From Clostridiaceae bacterium (GTDB taxonomy: Bacteria > Bacillota > Clostridia > Clostridiales > Clostridiaceae): 34,587 bases of DNA. This document shows positions 1 through 7,985 of this stretch, one piece after another. Position 1 is the first letter of the stretch; each line of letters begins with the position of its first letter. The notes below the pieces were generated by a model, which was not told the origin of the DNA, ran no database searches, and saw only the letters and a list, made by a program, of their open reading frames with translations. The position numbers were made by a program, and so were the translations under genes. Location of the stretch: assembly GCA_014380625.1 (NCBI GenBank), contig JACMJL010000335.1, forward strand, positions 1 to 34,587. Direction: 5' to 3'.

Positions 1-287
1 CTCTCTAATAAAAAAACAGAATTCATAGTATCGTTTTCTATATTATTAGCAGAATATATTTCATTTATGGCCATGTTTTTCTTAGGTTTTGTCTTAAATT
101 GATTTTCTTCCTTTTTTTCCACTTCTAGAGGTTTTTCAACTTTTATTGGTGATTTAAATTCTTCACAATTCACTTCTTCTTCAATAACCTCCAGTTGCTC
201 AGAAGCTTCAATTACAAAAGGTGCCTCATTTTTTCCCACTTTTTCTACCCACTTAAGTTTCTCAAGCATAGACATAACATTAGCCAT
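1..287 (-). CDS. Hypothetical protein, N-terminal part only (runs off left edge)
   Basis: I do not recognise this protein. The visible 95 codons begin at an ATG preceded by a strong GGGAGAGG ribosome-binding site (290-300). They give a short amphipathic start (MANVMSMLEKLKWVEKV), then a linker rich in Glu and Lys (residues about 20-65), then the start of a possibly folded part (MAINEIYSANNIEND...). No signal peptide or membrane segment is seen in this part. The gene continues beyond the window, so its length and C-terminal domain are unknown. It lies 122 nt downstream of the deacetylase gene on the same strand, with no clear terminator between them, so co-transcription is possible. The reading frame is well supported by the RBS and by unbroken coding to the edge; the function is open. 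Confidence 0.75.
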   Translation of the reverse strand, partial: MANVMSMLEKLKWVEKVGKNEAPFVIEASEQLEVIEEEVNCEEFKSPIKVEKPLEVEKKEENQFKTKPKKNMAINEIYSANNIENDTMNSVFLLE

Positions 288-409
288 AAAATCCTCTCCC
301 CATAAAATTAATACATAGTTCAATAATTACTATTTCAAAAAATCCACTAAATTTGTAATAAATTTTTAATATTGCATTTTTCATGTAACTCCACAATCTT
401 TTATAAAAA

Positions 410-1393
410 TCACCTTAATATTGCGAATTCATATCCTTCTGATTTAAGATATTCAATTATTTGAGGAAGTGCTTCAACGCTTGATTGCTTAGTTGAAGAA
501 TCATGCATTAGTATTACTAAATGAGACTGATTTAATACTGTATCTCTAAGTTTCTTTACTAGCTTATCAGCCGGAATATTATTTCCTTCTCCATCACCAC
601 TTATTGCATTCCAATCTATATTAGTATACCCTTCATGATTAAGTTCTGTTATAAAAGGACTCATTGAAGGACTCTGAAAAGCTCCCCCTGGAAACCTAAC
701 TATCCTAGTGTTAAAACTAGACCCTAAAATATCTTTTAAAATGCTATCGGTCTTTTTAATCTCATTAATGAAAGCATGTACATTTGAATAGATAGTTTTA
801 TATTGATGTGAATAAGTATGATTACCTATAGCATGTCCATCATTTGCAATTGCCGTTAATATATTTTTATTCTTTTCAGCGGCTGACCGAATAATAATAA
901 AAGTAGCTTTGATCTTATAGTTTCTAAGTATAGCTAAATTTTTTATTGTATTATCACTTGAAGGTCCATCATCAAAGGTTAAAAAGGGTATTTTCTTGCC
1001 ATCCTTTACATATGCTTGCTCTACTGGATAGCTTAGATCTTGTGTTTTTTCTGTTTTCACAAGATCATTAGTAGTCTGTATTTTAACTTCTGCAACTAAA
1101 TTATCATGTTCATAACTGGAAGTTGTATTATTTGTAATTATGTTATTTTCACTACTAGTTAATTCATTTTTTTCTTCTTTATAATCTTTCTCACTATCTT
1201 GTTTATTTAACAAATAAATGTTTTCAGAATTCGTTTTATCATTAAAAGTAAAATGTTTTATAATATTATCCGCATTTACATTTAGCCTGAAAGTCACGTT
1301 AACAGTTAAAAAAATAATTAAAAATGATATTGTGATTAACGCTCTCTTTCCACTTTCAGTGATTCTGTATTTATTCAATTGTTTCACATCCAT
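410..1393 (-). CDS. Polysaccharide deacetylase (carbohydrate esterase family 4), membrane-anchored
   Basis: Probable peptidoglycan or other cell-surface N-acetylglucosamine deacetylase acting outside the membrane. The 327-residue protein has one N-terminal hydrophobic segment (about 17-36, signal anchor or uncleaved signal). A low-complexity Asn/Lys/Glu/Thr linker follows (about 40-125), then a NodB homology domain (about 135-325). The CE4 motifs are all present: TFDDGP (139-144, catalytic Asp and metal Asp), NHTYSH (191-196, metal-binding His pair), RFPGG (233-237), DW (260-261) and LMHD (294-298, catalytic His). The domain is complete, so an active metal-dependent deacetylase is expected. 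The substrate cannot be told from sequence. The start at 1393 lacks a strong Shine-Dalgarno site but sits downstream of an extended -10 box. Peptidoglycan deacetylation in Firmicutes commonly gives lysozyme resistance; that role here is inference. Confidence 0.92.
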   Translation of the reverse strand: MDVKQLNKYRITESGKRALITISFLIIFLTVNVTFRLNVNADNIIKHFTFNDKTNSENIYLLNKQDSEKDYKEEKNELTSSENNIITNNTTSSYEHDNLVAEVKIQTTNDLVKTEKTQDLSYPVEQAYVKDGKKIPFLTFDDGPSSDNTIKNLAILRNYKIKATFIIIRSAAEKNKNILTAIANDGHAIGNHTYSHQYKTIYSNVHAFINEIKKTDSILKDILGSSFNTRIVRFPGGAFQSPSMSPFITELNHEGYTNIDWNAISGDGEGNNIPADKLVKKLRDTVLNQSHLVILMHDSSTKQSSVEALPQIIEYLKSEGYEFAILR

Positions 1394-1416
1394 TTAATAT
1401 AAATTACATATAAGTT

Positions 1417-1422
1417 ATTATA
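1417..1422 (-). promoter_or_regulatory. Extended -10 box upstream of the polysaccharide deacetylase gene
   Basis: On the minus strand the sequence reads TGTTATAAT, a perfect TATAAT with an upstream TG, about 24 nt before the ATG. No good -35 hexamer is seen at 17 nt, which is usual for extended -10 promoters. The resulting leader would be very short, in keeping with the poor Shine-Dalgarno site. Confidence 0.5.
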
Positions 1423-1497
1423 ACACAATTCTTTATAAAATTATATTATTATGCAAGTTTTTATTAAATTCACTAAAAATCGCCTAATTAGTTGATT

Positions 1498-1803
1498 TTA
1501 TTTATTATTTAAGCCGACTTTATCAAAAATCAAATTATACCCATCACTTCCATAATGTAAGCATCTATTCACTCTACTTATTGTAGCAGTACTTGCTCCA
1601 GTATTAGCTGCAATATCTGTGTAGGTTCGTTTCTGTTTTAGCATCTTTGCAACTTGAAGTCTCTGTTCAATTGATTGAACTTCATTTATGGTACATAAAT
1701 CTTCAAAGAATCTATAACATTCTTCTTTAGTTTCTAGGCTTAGAATTGCCTCGCACAAAAAATCCATGTTCTCACTTGTCAATTTTGAATTGTAGCCTTC
1801 CAT
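1498..1803 (-). CDS. yerC: YerC/YecD family TrpR-related DNA-binding protein
   Basis: Small helical DNA-binding protein of the Trp-repressor fold (YerC/YecD family), about 101 residues, the usual family length. A helix-turn-helix is readable in the second half: RTYTDIAANTGASTATISRV is the TrpR-like reading head, preceded by QSIEQRLQVAKML. The start is set by the ribosome-binding site. AAGGGG (1813-1818) directly abuts an in-frame ATG at 1812, which is too close, but lies 9 nt before the ATG at 1803, so 1803 is preferred. It stands between the deacetylase gene (105 nt downstream) and the RsuA-family gene on the same strand. Family members are widespread in Firmicutes; their regulon is poorly defined and there is no trp operon here, so regulation of tryptophan genes should not be assumed. 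Confidence 0.88.
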   Translation of the reverse strand: MEGYNSKLTSENMDFLCEAILSLETKEECYRFFEDLCTINEVQSIEQRLQVAKMLKQKRTYTDIAANTGASTATISRVNRCLHYGSDGYNLIFDKVGLNNK

Positions 1804-1957
1804 AGATTCCATCCCCTTAATTATTTAATTATAATAATATTTAATTACTTATATAAATTAATTTTATCATTTATTAAAAATTAATACTACCTAAAGACCT
1901 TCCTATATAAAATTTTTTTAAACTTAAACTATATTTATACCAATCCCCAAAAAATAT

Positions 1958-1985
1958 AAAACAGCCCTTGGGGAAAGGCTGTTTT
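1958..1985 (-). terminator. Rho-independent terminator of the RsuA-family gene
   Basis: Perfect 9-bp stem (1958-1966 with 1977-1985, AAAACAGCC/GGCTGTTTT) and a 10-nt loop. On the minus strand it is followed by an AT-rich run containing TTTTTT. It lies about 110 nt past the stop of the pseudouridine synthase gene. Confidence 0.7.
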
Positions 1986-2024
1986 AATAAATAAAAAGGG
2001 GGCTATATAATCTTTTTATTTATT
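1986..2024. terminator. Second, long AT-only hairpin abutting the terminator
   Basis: A 13-bp stem (1986-1998 with 2012-2024) closed by a 13-nt loop starting GGGG. It is directly adjacent to the 1958-1985 hairpin, giving a tandem hairpin downstream of the RsuA-family gene. It may be part of a double terminator or a 3'-end protecting structure. Almost all pairs are A-T, so stability is modest. Confidence 0.4.
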
Positions 2025-2093
2025 TCATTTACATTATATTAAAGCTTTGTTTAAAATGCAAGTTGTTTTGCAAAATAAATTTAAAAAAATTTT

Positions 2094-2822
2094 TTACTCT
2101 TCATATTCGGAATAAGTAAGAGCCTTAAACTCTTTTTCTGAAAGTTCTCTATATTCACCTTCTTTAAGACTTTCATCTATATTGATAGGACCAAATCTTA
2201 TCCTTCTTAGGTAAACAACACTTTTCCCCCTACTTAAAAACATTCTCTTTACTTGATGGAACTTACCTTCTTGAATAGTAACCTCTACCCTAGACCCATC
2301 CTTATCCACCTTCAATATTTTTAAAGATGCGGGCATACACTTATACTCATCATCTAGAATTATTCCATTTTCAAAAGCCTTAACATCCTCTTCATTAACT
2401 TCCTTATCTATTTCAGCATAATAGACCTTATTAACATGATATTTAGGAGAAATTAACTTATGATTCAAATCACCATCATTAGTCAACAATAAAAGTCCCA
2501 CTGTGTCCTTATCCAACCTACCTATTGGAAAAGGCTTAAATCTTTCATGTTCAGGCTGCAATAAATCTACTACAGTTTTATCATAATTATCAAAGGTAGC
2601 TGAAACAACACCCGCGGGTTTATTCATAATTAGATAAATAAAATTTCTAAATAAAACTTTTTCATCATTAATTAAAATTTCACTTTTCTCAGGATCAATT
2701 TGAATGCCACTATCTTTTACTTTAACCCCATCTATAGTTACATTACCAGCCTTTACCAAAGCCTTAACTTCTTTTCTTGATCCATAGCCTGAATTTGCTA
2801 AAATCTTATCTAATCTTTCCAT
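2094..2822 (-). CDS. rsuA: 16S rRNA pseudouridine synthase, RsuA/RluB/RluE/RluF family
   Basis: Site-specific rRNA uridine isomerase acting on the ribosome. The 242 residues comprise an N-terminal S4 RNA-binding domain (about 1-55: ERLDKILANSGYGSRKEV) and a catalytic domain with the family motif GRLDKDTVGLLLLTNDG (about 101-117), in which Asp104 is the expected catalytic aspartate. The C-terminal motif EGKFHQVKRMF (about 185-195) is also typical. The length fits RsuA-like enzymes rather than the longer RluB, so the likely target is the RsuA site in 16S rRNA; RluB/E/F-type specificity cannot be excluded. The start is well placed behind AAAAGGAGAG. It appears monocistronic, with its own downstream tandem hairpins. 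Confidence 0.88.
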   Translation of the reverse strand: MERLDKILANSGYGSRKEVKALVKAGNVTIDGVKVKDSGIQIDPEKSEILINDEKVLFRNFIYLIMNKPAGVVSATFDNYDKTVVDLLQPEHERFKPFPIGRLDKDTVGLLLLTNDGDLNHKLISPKYHVNKVYYAEIDKEVNEEDVKAFENGIILDDEYKCMPASLKILKVDKDGSRVEVTIQEGKFHQVKRMFLSRGKSVVYLRRIRFGPINIDESLKEGEYRELSEKEFKALTYSEYEE

Positions 2823-2932
2823 ATAAAACTCTCCTTTTAATTAAAAATGCTGTTTATTACAATATTTCCTTCATAAATATAATTTTTACATAGTTTAAAA
2901 TTCAACTATCTCAATTTAATGTTCATAAATAA

Positions 2933-2957
2933 ACCCCATGCTAAAAATGCATGGGGT
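2933..2957 (-). terminator. Terminator of the lytic transglycosylase gene
   Basis: Perfect 9-bp stem ACCCCATGC/GCATGGGGT (2933-2941 with 2949-2957) and a 7-nt loop, followed on the minus strand by TTTATTTAT. It lies about 40 nt past the stop of the SLT-domain gene. Confidence 0.75.
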
Positions 2958-2995
2958 AATATAAGGGATTTTCGTATTTTATTTCATTTCCCTAA

Positions 2996-3646
2996 TTAAA
3001 CCTGTTTATTATAGTTAGCAATTATCTTCTTTACATAATCTTGAGTTTCTGATGGCATTTTATATACTTCATTAGCATTATGCATGCCTCTATTTTTTAC
3101 TGTGCCAGCTCCGGCATTATAAGCTGCTAAAGCCATTTCCTTAGAGTTTCCATACCTATCTAGTAAACCCTTTAAATACTTTGTTCCGCCCTCAACATTC
3201 TGCTTTATATCAAAGGAATTTTTAACTCCAAGTTCTCTAGCTGTTCCAGGCATTAACTGCATCAGCCCTTGTGCTCCAGACCTGGATACCGCGTTTGGAT
3301 TAAAGGAAGACTCTTGATTTATTACAGACATGATTAATTTTTTATCTACTTTGTACTCCTTTGAGGCTTTATCTACGGCTTCATCAATAGAACTATTACC
3401 AGATTTAACATTGAAATTTATATTTTGCTTTAAGTTATTTATGGCTTCATAATTTCCAGTAGTCAAGTTACTGGAATCATCATTTAAAATATTAAGTTCA
3501 CTTAAATCGGTTCCATTACTTTGCAACGAATTTAATAAGGTAGACATTACCATATTAAAAGTATTATTATTCCCACCCGCAGCACTTTTCATCATTTGTG
3601 TCATTAACTGAATTTGGAGTAAGTCTTGTGTTGCATCAACCTTCAT
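2996..3646 (-). CDS. Lytic transglycosylase, SLT (GH23) domain, no signal peptide
   Basis: Peptidoglycan-cleaving lytic transglycosylase. The protein has about 216 residues. An N-terminal region without signal peptide (KVDATQDLLQIQLMTQMM, then Asn/Ser-rich) leads to a C-terminal SLT domain (about 100-216). That domain carries the catalytic-Glu motif INQESSFNPNAVS, the GAQGLMQLMPGTA motif and AAYNAGAGTV. A GTG nine bases upstream is in frame but lies inside the Shine-Dalgarno sequence GAGGTGA; the ATG at 3646 has a 5-nt spacing and is preferred. The layout resembles Bacillus subtilis CwlQ/YjbJ, also an SLT protein with a Gln/Met-rich head and no classical export signal. How it reaches the wall is not visible. 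It lies 58 nt downstream of the triple-tyrosine gene, so the two may be co-transcribed. Confidence 0.88.
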   Translation of the reverse strand: MKVDATQDLLQIQLMTQMMKSAAGGNNNTFNMVMSTLLNSLQSNGTDLSELNILNDDSSNLTTGNYEAINNLKQNINFNVKSGNSSIDEAVDKASKEYKVDKKLIMSVINQESSFNPNAVSRSGAQGLMQLMPGTARELGVKNSFDIKQNVEGGTKYLKGLLDRYGNSKEMALAAYNAGAGTVKNRGMHNANEVYKMPSETQDYVKKIIANYNKQV

Positions 3647-3704
3647 TATATTCACCTCATTAGTTAGTTTGTTAAGTTAATTGTAATGCATCAGACAAAA
3701 AATA

Positions 3705-5711
3705 TCAAGCTTCCGCATTAAATTCTAAAATATCGTAGTCCTCATAAAAACAATTGGCAAATTGACTTTTGCAAAGAGTCAAAAGCTTATATTTCCCTGG
3801 AACAAAAGGAATAAAAGAGTAGTTTTTATTTCTACTGTAACGTTGAACTAAATTCCATTCATTCTTTTCCCATAAATAGAATTCATATAAAACTTCTTTA
3901 CCTCCTTGAACTGAAACAGAAAAATTAACAGTTTTATTACAAGTAGCTTCAACTCTATCACTTGTAATCTTTGTATTAGTAACAGGAAGTCCATCCTGAA
4001 CTTTTATTATAGTCTCTTTTTTAAAATCAAATTCATTATCACTATCCTTACTCTTAGCATATATTTCTACAGTGTACACACCTGCATAATTAGGAGTAAA
4101 TCCATATTTCTTATTATCCACAAAACCTGTTTCTTCTACTTTATGCCCATTTATAGTTAATACATATCTTAATAAAACTTCACTAGTATTTCTTGTAATA
4201 ACATCCATTGTAATTAATTCACCAGCTATGAAATGTTCCCTCGGAGGAAACAATACATAATCAATACTGGCAGGAATAAAATTTAGCACCTCTAGTAAAA
4301 CAGTACTATGTCCGTCAAATTCCCTTTTTGAGTATTTATCTTTAACCCTTACTTCTAATTCATATTTGCCCTTTTCCTTTGGAGTAAAGTTTGCCCAATT
4401 GCAAGTACCATACTCTATTCTTTCCACTTCCTGTGCACCATTTTTCACGATAAAACTATATCTTATATCTGTTCCACCAGTTGCCATGACTTTTGCATTT
4501 ATACTTTCTCCCTTTAGTACTTTTCCGGATTTATCTACAATTACTTCTATTATTTTTACTGGTTCATCACTTACCTCATCGATTACAAAATCTATTGTAG
4601 TTGAATCTTCATAGTTGCCTTCATAGGAGTTATCCTTTACCCAGAGCATCAACTTATACTTTCCAGCCTTCTTTGCATTCCAAGTAAAAGTAGTATTTCT
4701 ACTATAGCCTGAATCTTCTCCATAATTTCCATCAAGAATAAATCTATATAATAAGTTTTTTCCACCCTTAACCACCGATTTAAGAACTATAGTGGTATCA
4801 GAACTTTGTGGAGAACTTAAGTCTGTAGTAAAACTTTGTATTATAATTGGATTATATAGCTTAATTTTATAGCTTATAATTGCTCTATCATCATACTCAT
4901 TATTAGAATACATGTCTTTTGCTAAACATAATAACTTATATTCTCCACTATTCTTTTCAATATATGTAACTAATCTTTTTGTAGAAAATTCTTGGATACA
5001 GATAGCTTCCCCTTCTGAATTAATTTTAACAAATTTATATAAAATAAGTCTACTGTCATCATACACAGCTTCAACTTGAAAATCTAATTCTGAATCTACC
5101 AAAAACTCAGTGCTTAAGCATTTAAAATTAGTTATCTCCATTGGAATGTTTCCCTCTACTTCAAAAGCAATATTTCGAAAATCGTCATAATTCTTCTTAG
5201 AGTTCAAGGTTCTACATTCTACCATAACTTCTTGTTTTCCTGGTCTTTTTACACTCCAATTTAAAGTGTTTTCCGCAGAGTAGTCCTTAATTAATTGCCA
5301 ATTTTCTTTTTCCCTTATCCAAAATCTAAACATTACTGGTGATTTATTAGCTTCTGCAGTTACAATTAGTTTCTCTCCAACCTTTAATACTTCCTTTTCC
5401 AGATAAATATTATCTAAAAGTTTTATATGAAATTCTCCAATTACATATTCCATTCTAGAAACAAAATCAAAAGGCTTTTTACTTGCTTTTGCTTTTGCTT
5501 GAACCATAATAATATATTTCCCATCCTCATTAGGTACCCAACTGGCAGAAGATTCACTACAAAAATCCTTGAGATTTTTCCAAGTACCCGCTGAACCAAC
5601 CATAAATTTATAAGTCAAAGATTCTGCTCTGTTATTTTCTACGGAAATGTTAATTAAAGTATTCTTTAGTTGCGGGCTCTCTTGATCACATTTAATATTA
5701 ATTTCATTCAT
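3705..5711 (-). CDS. Triple-tyrosine (Y_Y_Y-type) repeat protein with seven tandem modules
   Basis: About 668 residues made almost entirely of tandem beta-rich modules of about 90-100 residues. I count seven. Each follows the pattern: 'L.Y.F' strand, an inserted 'W..I..YS' segment, 'W.P...GKY.L...VK...S...YDD', then a closing strand. Examples are LLYRFILDGNYGED, KAGKYKLMLWVKDNS and YEFYLWEKNEWNLVQRYS. The tyrosine/tryptophan spacing matches the triple-tyrosine domain (Pfam Y_Y_Y), known from extracellular sensor proteins and, as arrays, from clostridial proteins. No signal peptide, membrane segment, sortase motif or catalytic domain is seen. An ATG 17 codons upstream is in frame, but AAGGAG with 8-nt spacing selects 5711, and the upstream part overlaps the predicted promoter. 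It is divergent from pulA and upstream of the lytic transglycosylase. A carbohydrate- or wall-binding role is a guess. Confidence 0.8.
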   Translation of the reverse strand: MNEINIKCDQESPQLKNTLINISVENNRAESLTYKFMVGSAGTWKNLKDFCSESSASWVPNEDGKYIIMVQAKAKASKKPFDFVSRMEYVIGEFHIKLLDNIYLEKEVLKVGEKLIVTAEANKSPVMFRFWIREKENWQLIKDYSAENTLNWSVKRPGKQEVMVECRTLNSKKNYDDFRNIAFEVEGNIPMEITNFKCLSTEFLVDSELDFQVEAVYDDSRLILYKFVKINSEGEAICIQEFSTKRLVTYIEKNSGEYKLLCLAKDMYSNNEYDDRAIISYKIKLYNPIIIQSFTTDLSSPQSSDTTIVLKSVVKGGKNLLYRFILDGNYGEDSGYSRNTTFTWNAKKAGKYKLMLWVKDNSYEGNYEDSTTIDFVIDEVSDEPVKIIEVIVDKSGKVLKGESINAKVMATGGTDIRYSFIVKNGAQEVERIEYGTCNWANFTPKEKGKYELEVRVKDKYSKREFDGHSTVLLEVLNFIPASIDYVLFPPREHFIAGELITMDVITRNTSEVLLRYVLTINGHKVEETGFVDNKKYGFTPNYAGVYTVEIYAKSKDSDNEFDFKKETIIKVQDGLPVTNTKITSDRVEATCNKTVNFSVSVQGGKEVLYEFYLWEKNEWNLVQRYSRNKNYSFIPFVPGKYKLLTLCKSQFANCFYEDYDILEFNAEA

Positions 5712-5745
5712 ATTTGCATCTCCTTCCTTAAAATACCATAAATAC

Positions 5746-5775
5746 ATTATACTATACAACAATATTCTGTTACAG
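5746..5775 (-). promoter_or_regulatory. Predicted promoter of the triple-tyrosine gene
   Basis: Perfect TATAAT on the minus strand (5746-5751), 35 nt before the chosen start, with a weak -35 candidate CTGTAA (5770-5775) at 18 nt. It lies back to back with the pulA promoter. Confidence 0.45.
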
Positions 5776-5782
5776 TTTTTTA

Positions 5783-5811
5783 TTTACATTTGGTGTTTTT
5801 TTTTATATGAT
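5783..5811 (+). promoter_or_regulatory. pulA promoter
   Basis: TTTACA (5783-5788), a 17-nt spacer and TATGAT (5806-5811), each one mismatch from the sigma-A consensus. Transcription would start near 5818. This rules out the in-frame ATG at 5807, which lies inside the -10 box. Confidence 0.7.
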
Positions 5812-5845
5812 TAGTGTGGATAATAATTTACTTGGAGGTAAGGTT

Positions 5846-7957
5846 ATGTACTCATATGCATATGATTTTAATAAAATAAAATTTGTTATAGATGAAAATT
5901 CATACTTTCAAATTATTGGGCTTCAAATTTATAATGGAGATAAAAAATTATCAATAAAAGATTATAATATCCATGAAAAAACTATGGAAATAATACTAAA
6001 TGAAGAGATTAACATTAAGAAGGTTAGTTCATTAACCCATGAAGATAAAACTTTAACAATTAATTATTTTCCTCTTTTTCAGAGCGAAGAATTTAACAAA
6101 AGATTTTATTATGAAAATGAACTAGGTTTATTTTATTCTAATATAAGCTCTACCTTCAAGGTTTGGTCTCCGGTTGCAAGTACCGTTACGCTTTTGATAT
6201 ACAAAAGTGGTGATACTCTTGTATCTGAAAATCCTCATAGATTTAAAATGGATGAAAGCAAGGGTGTTTTTTCAATAGCTGTTAAGGGTGATTTAAAGGG
6301 TATGTTTTACTCCTATGAAGTTACAGCTTTTGAAAAAACCAATATAGCTGTTGACCCTTATGCAAAAGGTGTAGGAATAAATGGCGAAAGAGGAGCTATT
6401 ATAAATTTAGAGGAAACAAATCCGCTAAATTGGGAAACAGACACTTTACTCTTTACTAAAAGTTATACAGATGCCATTATTTATGAAACAAGTATTAGGG
6501 ATATATCAATGCACCCTGAAAGTGGAATCACAAATAAAGGTAAATTTTTAGGACTTACAGAAATTAATACTAAATCCACCAAAAATATTTCCACTGGTTT
6601 AGATCATATTATAGAAATGGGGATCACACATCTTCAATTGATGCCATTTTTTGATTTTAGTTATACAAGTGTTGATGAAAAAAATCCTGAGAAATATAAT
6701 TGGGGTTATGACCCTCAAAATTATAATGTACCGGAAGGTAGTTTTGCCACAAATCCATATTCACCAAAATGCAGAATTAAAGAATTAAAGGAAATGATAT
6801 TTAGTCTTCATTCAAAAGGAATTTCTATAAATATGGATGTAGTTTATAACCATGTGGCTTTTCATAATAACAATAATTTCGAAAAAATTTTTCCTGGTTA
6901 CTATTTAAGGAGAAATCTTGATGGAAGTTTTTCTAACGGAAGTGGTTGCAGTAATGACACAGCTTCTGAGCAGAAAATGATGCGAAAATTCATTATTGAT
7001 TCAGTATTATTTTGGGCCAAAGAATACCATCTTGATGGTTTTAGATTTGATTTAATGGGTCTACATGATATTGATACCATGAATTTAATTAAAGAAAACT
7101 TAAATTCCTTAGGAAGACCTATTATGGTATACGGTGAAGGTTGGAACTTGGATACTCCTATTCCTATTGTTTCCAAGGCTATTAAAGCAAATGCCCGAAA
7201 AACTCCTGAAATTAGTTACTTTAATGATTTTATCAGAGATCTTGTAAAAGGCAATGTGTTTGATTTATACGAGCAGGGATTTGTAAGTGGAAAAGGAAAG
7301 TTAGAGTCTGACTTAAAAGAAGTCATTTCAGGTACACCTGGAATTCTACTATCTCCTGAGCAGTCCATCAATTACGTATCTTGCCATGATAATTCAACGC
7401 TTTGGGACAAATTTCAAGATAGTAATAGATACGATAGCCTTACAGATAGAATGAAAATGGTAAAGCTTTCAAATGCAATTATTCTTACTAGTCAAGGTGT
7501 TCCCTTACTTCATTCAGGGGAAGAATTCCTTAGAACGAAATTCGGAGAGCATAACAGTTTCAACTCATCAGATGCTATAAATGCTTTAAATTGGGACTTA
7601 AAATATCAAAACCAAGAAGTTGTTAACTATTATAAAGGTTTAATCAATATAAGAAAGTCTCATCCAGCCTTTAGAATGACTAATTATCATGATATACAAA
7701 ACAATCTAGAGTTTTTGAATAACATGCCTGAAAATGTAGTGGGCTATCTAATAAAAAACAATGCAAATAAGGATACTTGGAAAACTATAATGGTAATATT
7801 TAATGCAAATAAATACTCCACCTGGATTACGGTTCCACCTAGCCCTTGGAATTTAGTTGTAAATGAATTAACTGCAGGTTTAGAATCCATAAAACTAATA
7901 GATAGTGATAGAATTGAAGTACCTGGTATAAGTATGTATTTAGCCTATTCTTTATAG
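5846..7957 (+). CDS. pulA: Type I pullulanase
   Basis: Debranching enzyme hydrolysing alpha-1,6 links in pullulan, glycogen or starch dextrins; cytoplasmic, since no signal peptide is seen. About 703 residues. An N-terminal beta region leads into the CBM48-like domain (FKVWSPVASTVTLLIYKSG), then the GH13 barrel. The pullulanase signature YNWGYDP is near residue 285. The four GH13 regions are DVVYNH (about 331), GFRFDLMGLHD (nucleophile Asp near 402), YGEGW (acid/base Glu near 431) and YVSCHDN (near 511-515). GGAGGT (5834-5839) with 6-nt spacing sets the ATG at 5846; the in-frame ATG at 5807 is within the -10 element. It has its own promoter, divergent from the triple-tyrosine gene, and ends in a hairpin shared with convergent rnz. 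No other glycogen genes are adjacent. Confidence 0.95.
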   Translation: MYSYAYDFNKIKFVIDENSYFQIIGLQIYNGDKKLSIKDYNIHEKTMEIILNEEINIKKVSSLTHEDKTLTINYFPLFQSEEFNKRFYYENELGLFYSNISSTFKVWSPVASTVTLLIYKSGDTLVSENPHRFKMDESKGVFSIAVKGDLKGMFYSYEVTAFEKTNIAVDPYAKGVGINGERGAIINLEETNPLNWETDTLLFTKSYTDAIIYETSIRDISMHPESGITNKGKFLGLTEINTKSTKNISTGLDHIIEMGITHLQLMPFFDFSYTSVDEKNPEKYNWGYDPQNYNVPEGSFATNPYSPKCRIKELKEMIFSLHSKGISINMDVVYNHVAFHNNNNFEKIFPGYYLRRNLDGSFSNGSGCSNDTASEQKMMRKFIIDSVLFWAKEYHLDGFRFDLMGLHDIDTMNLIKENLNSLGRPIMVYGEGWNLDTPIPIVSKAIKANARKTPEISYFNDFIRDLVKGNVFDLYEQGFVSGKGKLESDLKEVISGTPGILLSPEQSINYVSCHDNSTLWDKFQDSNRYDSLTDRMKMVKLSNAIILTSQGVPLLHSGEEFLRTKFGEHNSFNSSDAINALNWDLKYQNQEVVNYYKGLINIRKSHPAFRMTNYHDIQNNLEFLNNMPENVVGYLIKNNANKDTWKTIMVIFNANKYSTWITVPPSPWNLVVNELTAGLESIKLIDSDRIEVPGISMYLAYSL

Positions 7958-7985
7958 AATGAAAGTGATACTGTCACTTTCATTC
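7957..7985. terminator. Bidirectional hairpin overlapping the stop codons of pulA and rnz
   Basis: A 12-bp perfect stem (7957-7968 with 7974-7985, GAATGAAAGTGA/TCACTTTCATTC) and a 5-nt loop. Its left arm starts at the last base of the pulA stop codon and its right arm contains the TGA stop of rnz (7980-7982). Only 22 nt separate the two convergent genes. The T-tract is poor on both sides (TTCTTC on the plus strand), so termination may be inefficient. Confidence 0.65.

Noticed and set aside
3705..5711. DNA-level tandem repeat in the triple-tyrosine gene
   Set aside because: The repeat is visible only in the protein; the modules are too diverged at the DNA level to be a nucleotide repeat or CRISPR-like array.
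5807..5845. Longer N-terminus for pulA
   Set aside because: The upstream ATG lies in the -10 box of the promoter and lacks a Shine-Dalgarno site; GGAGGT selects 5846.
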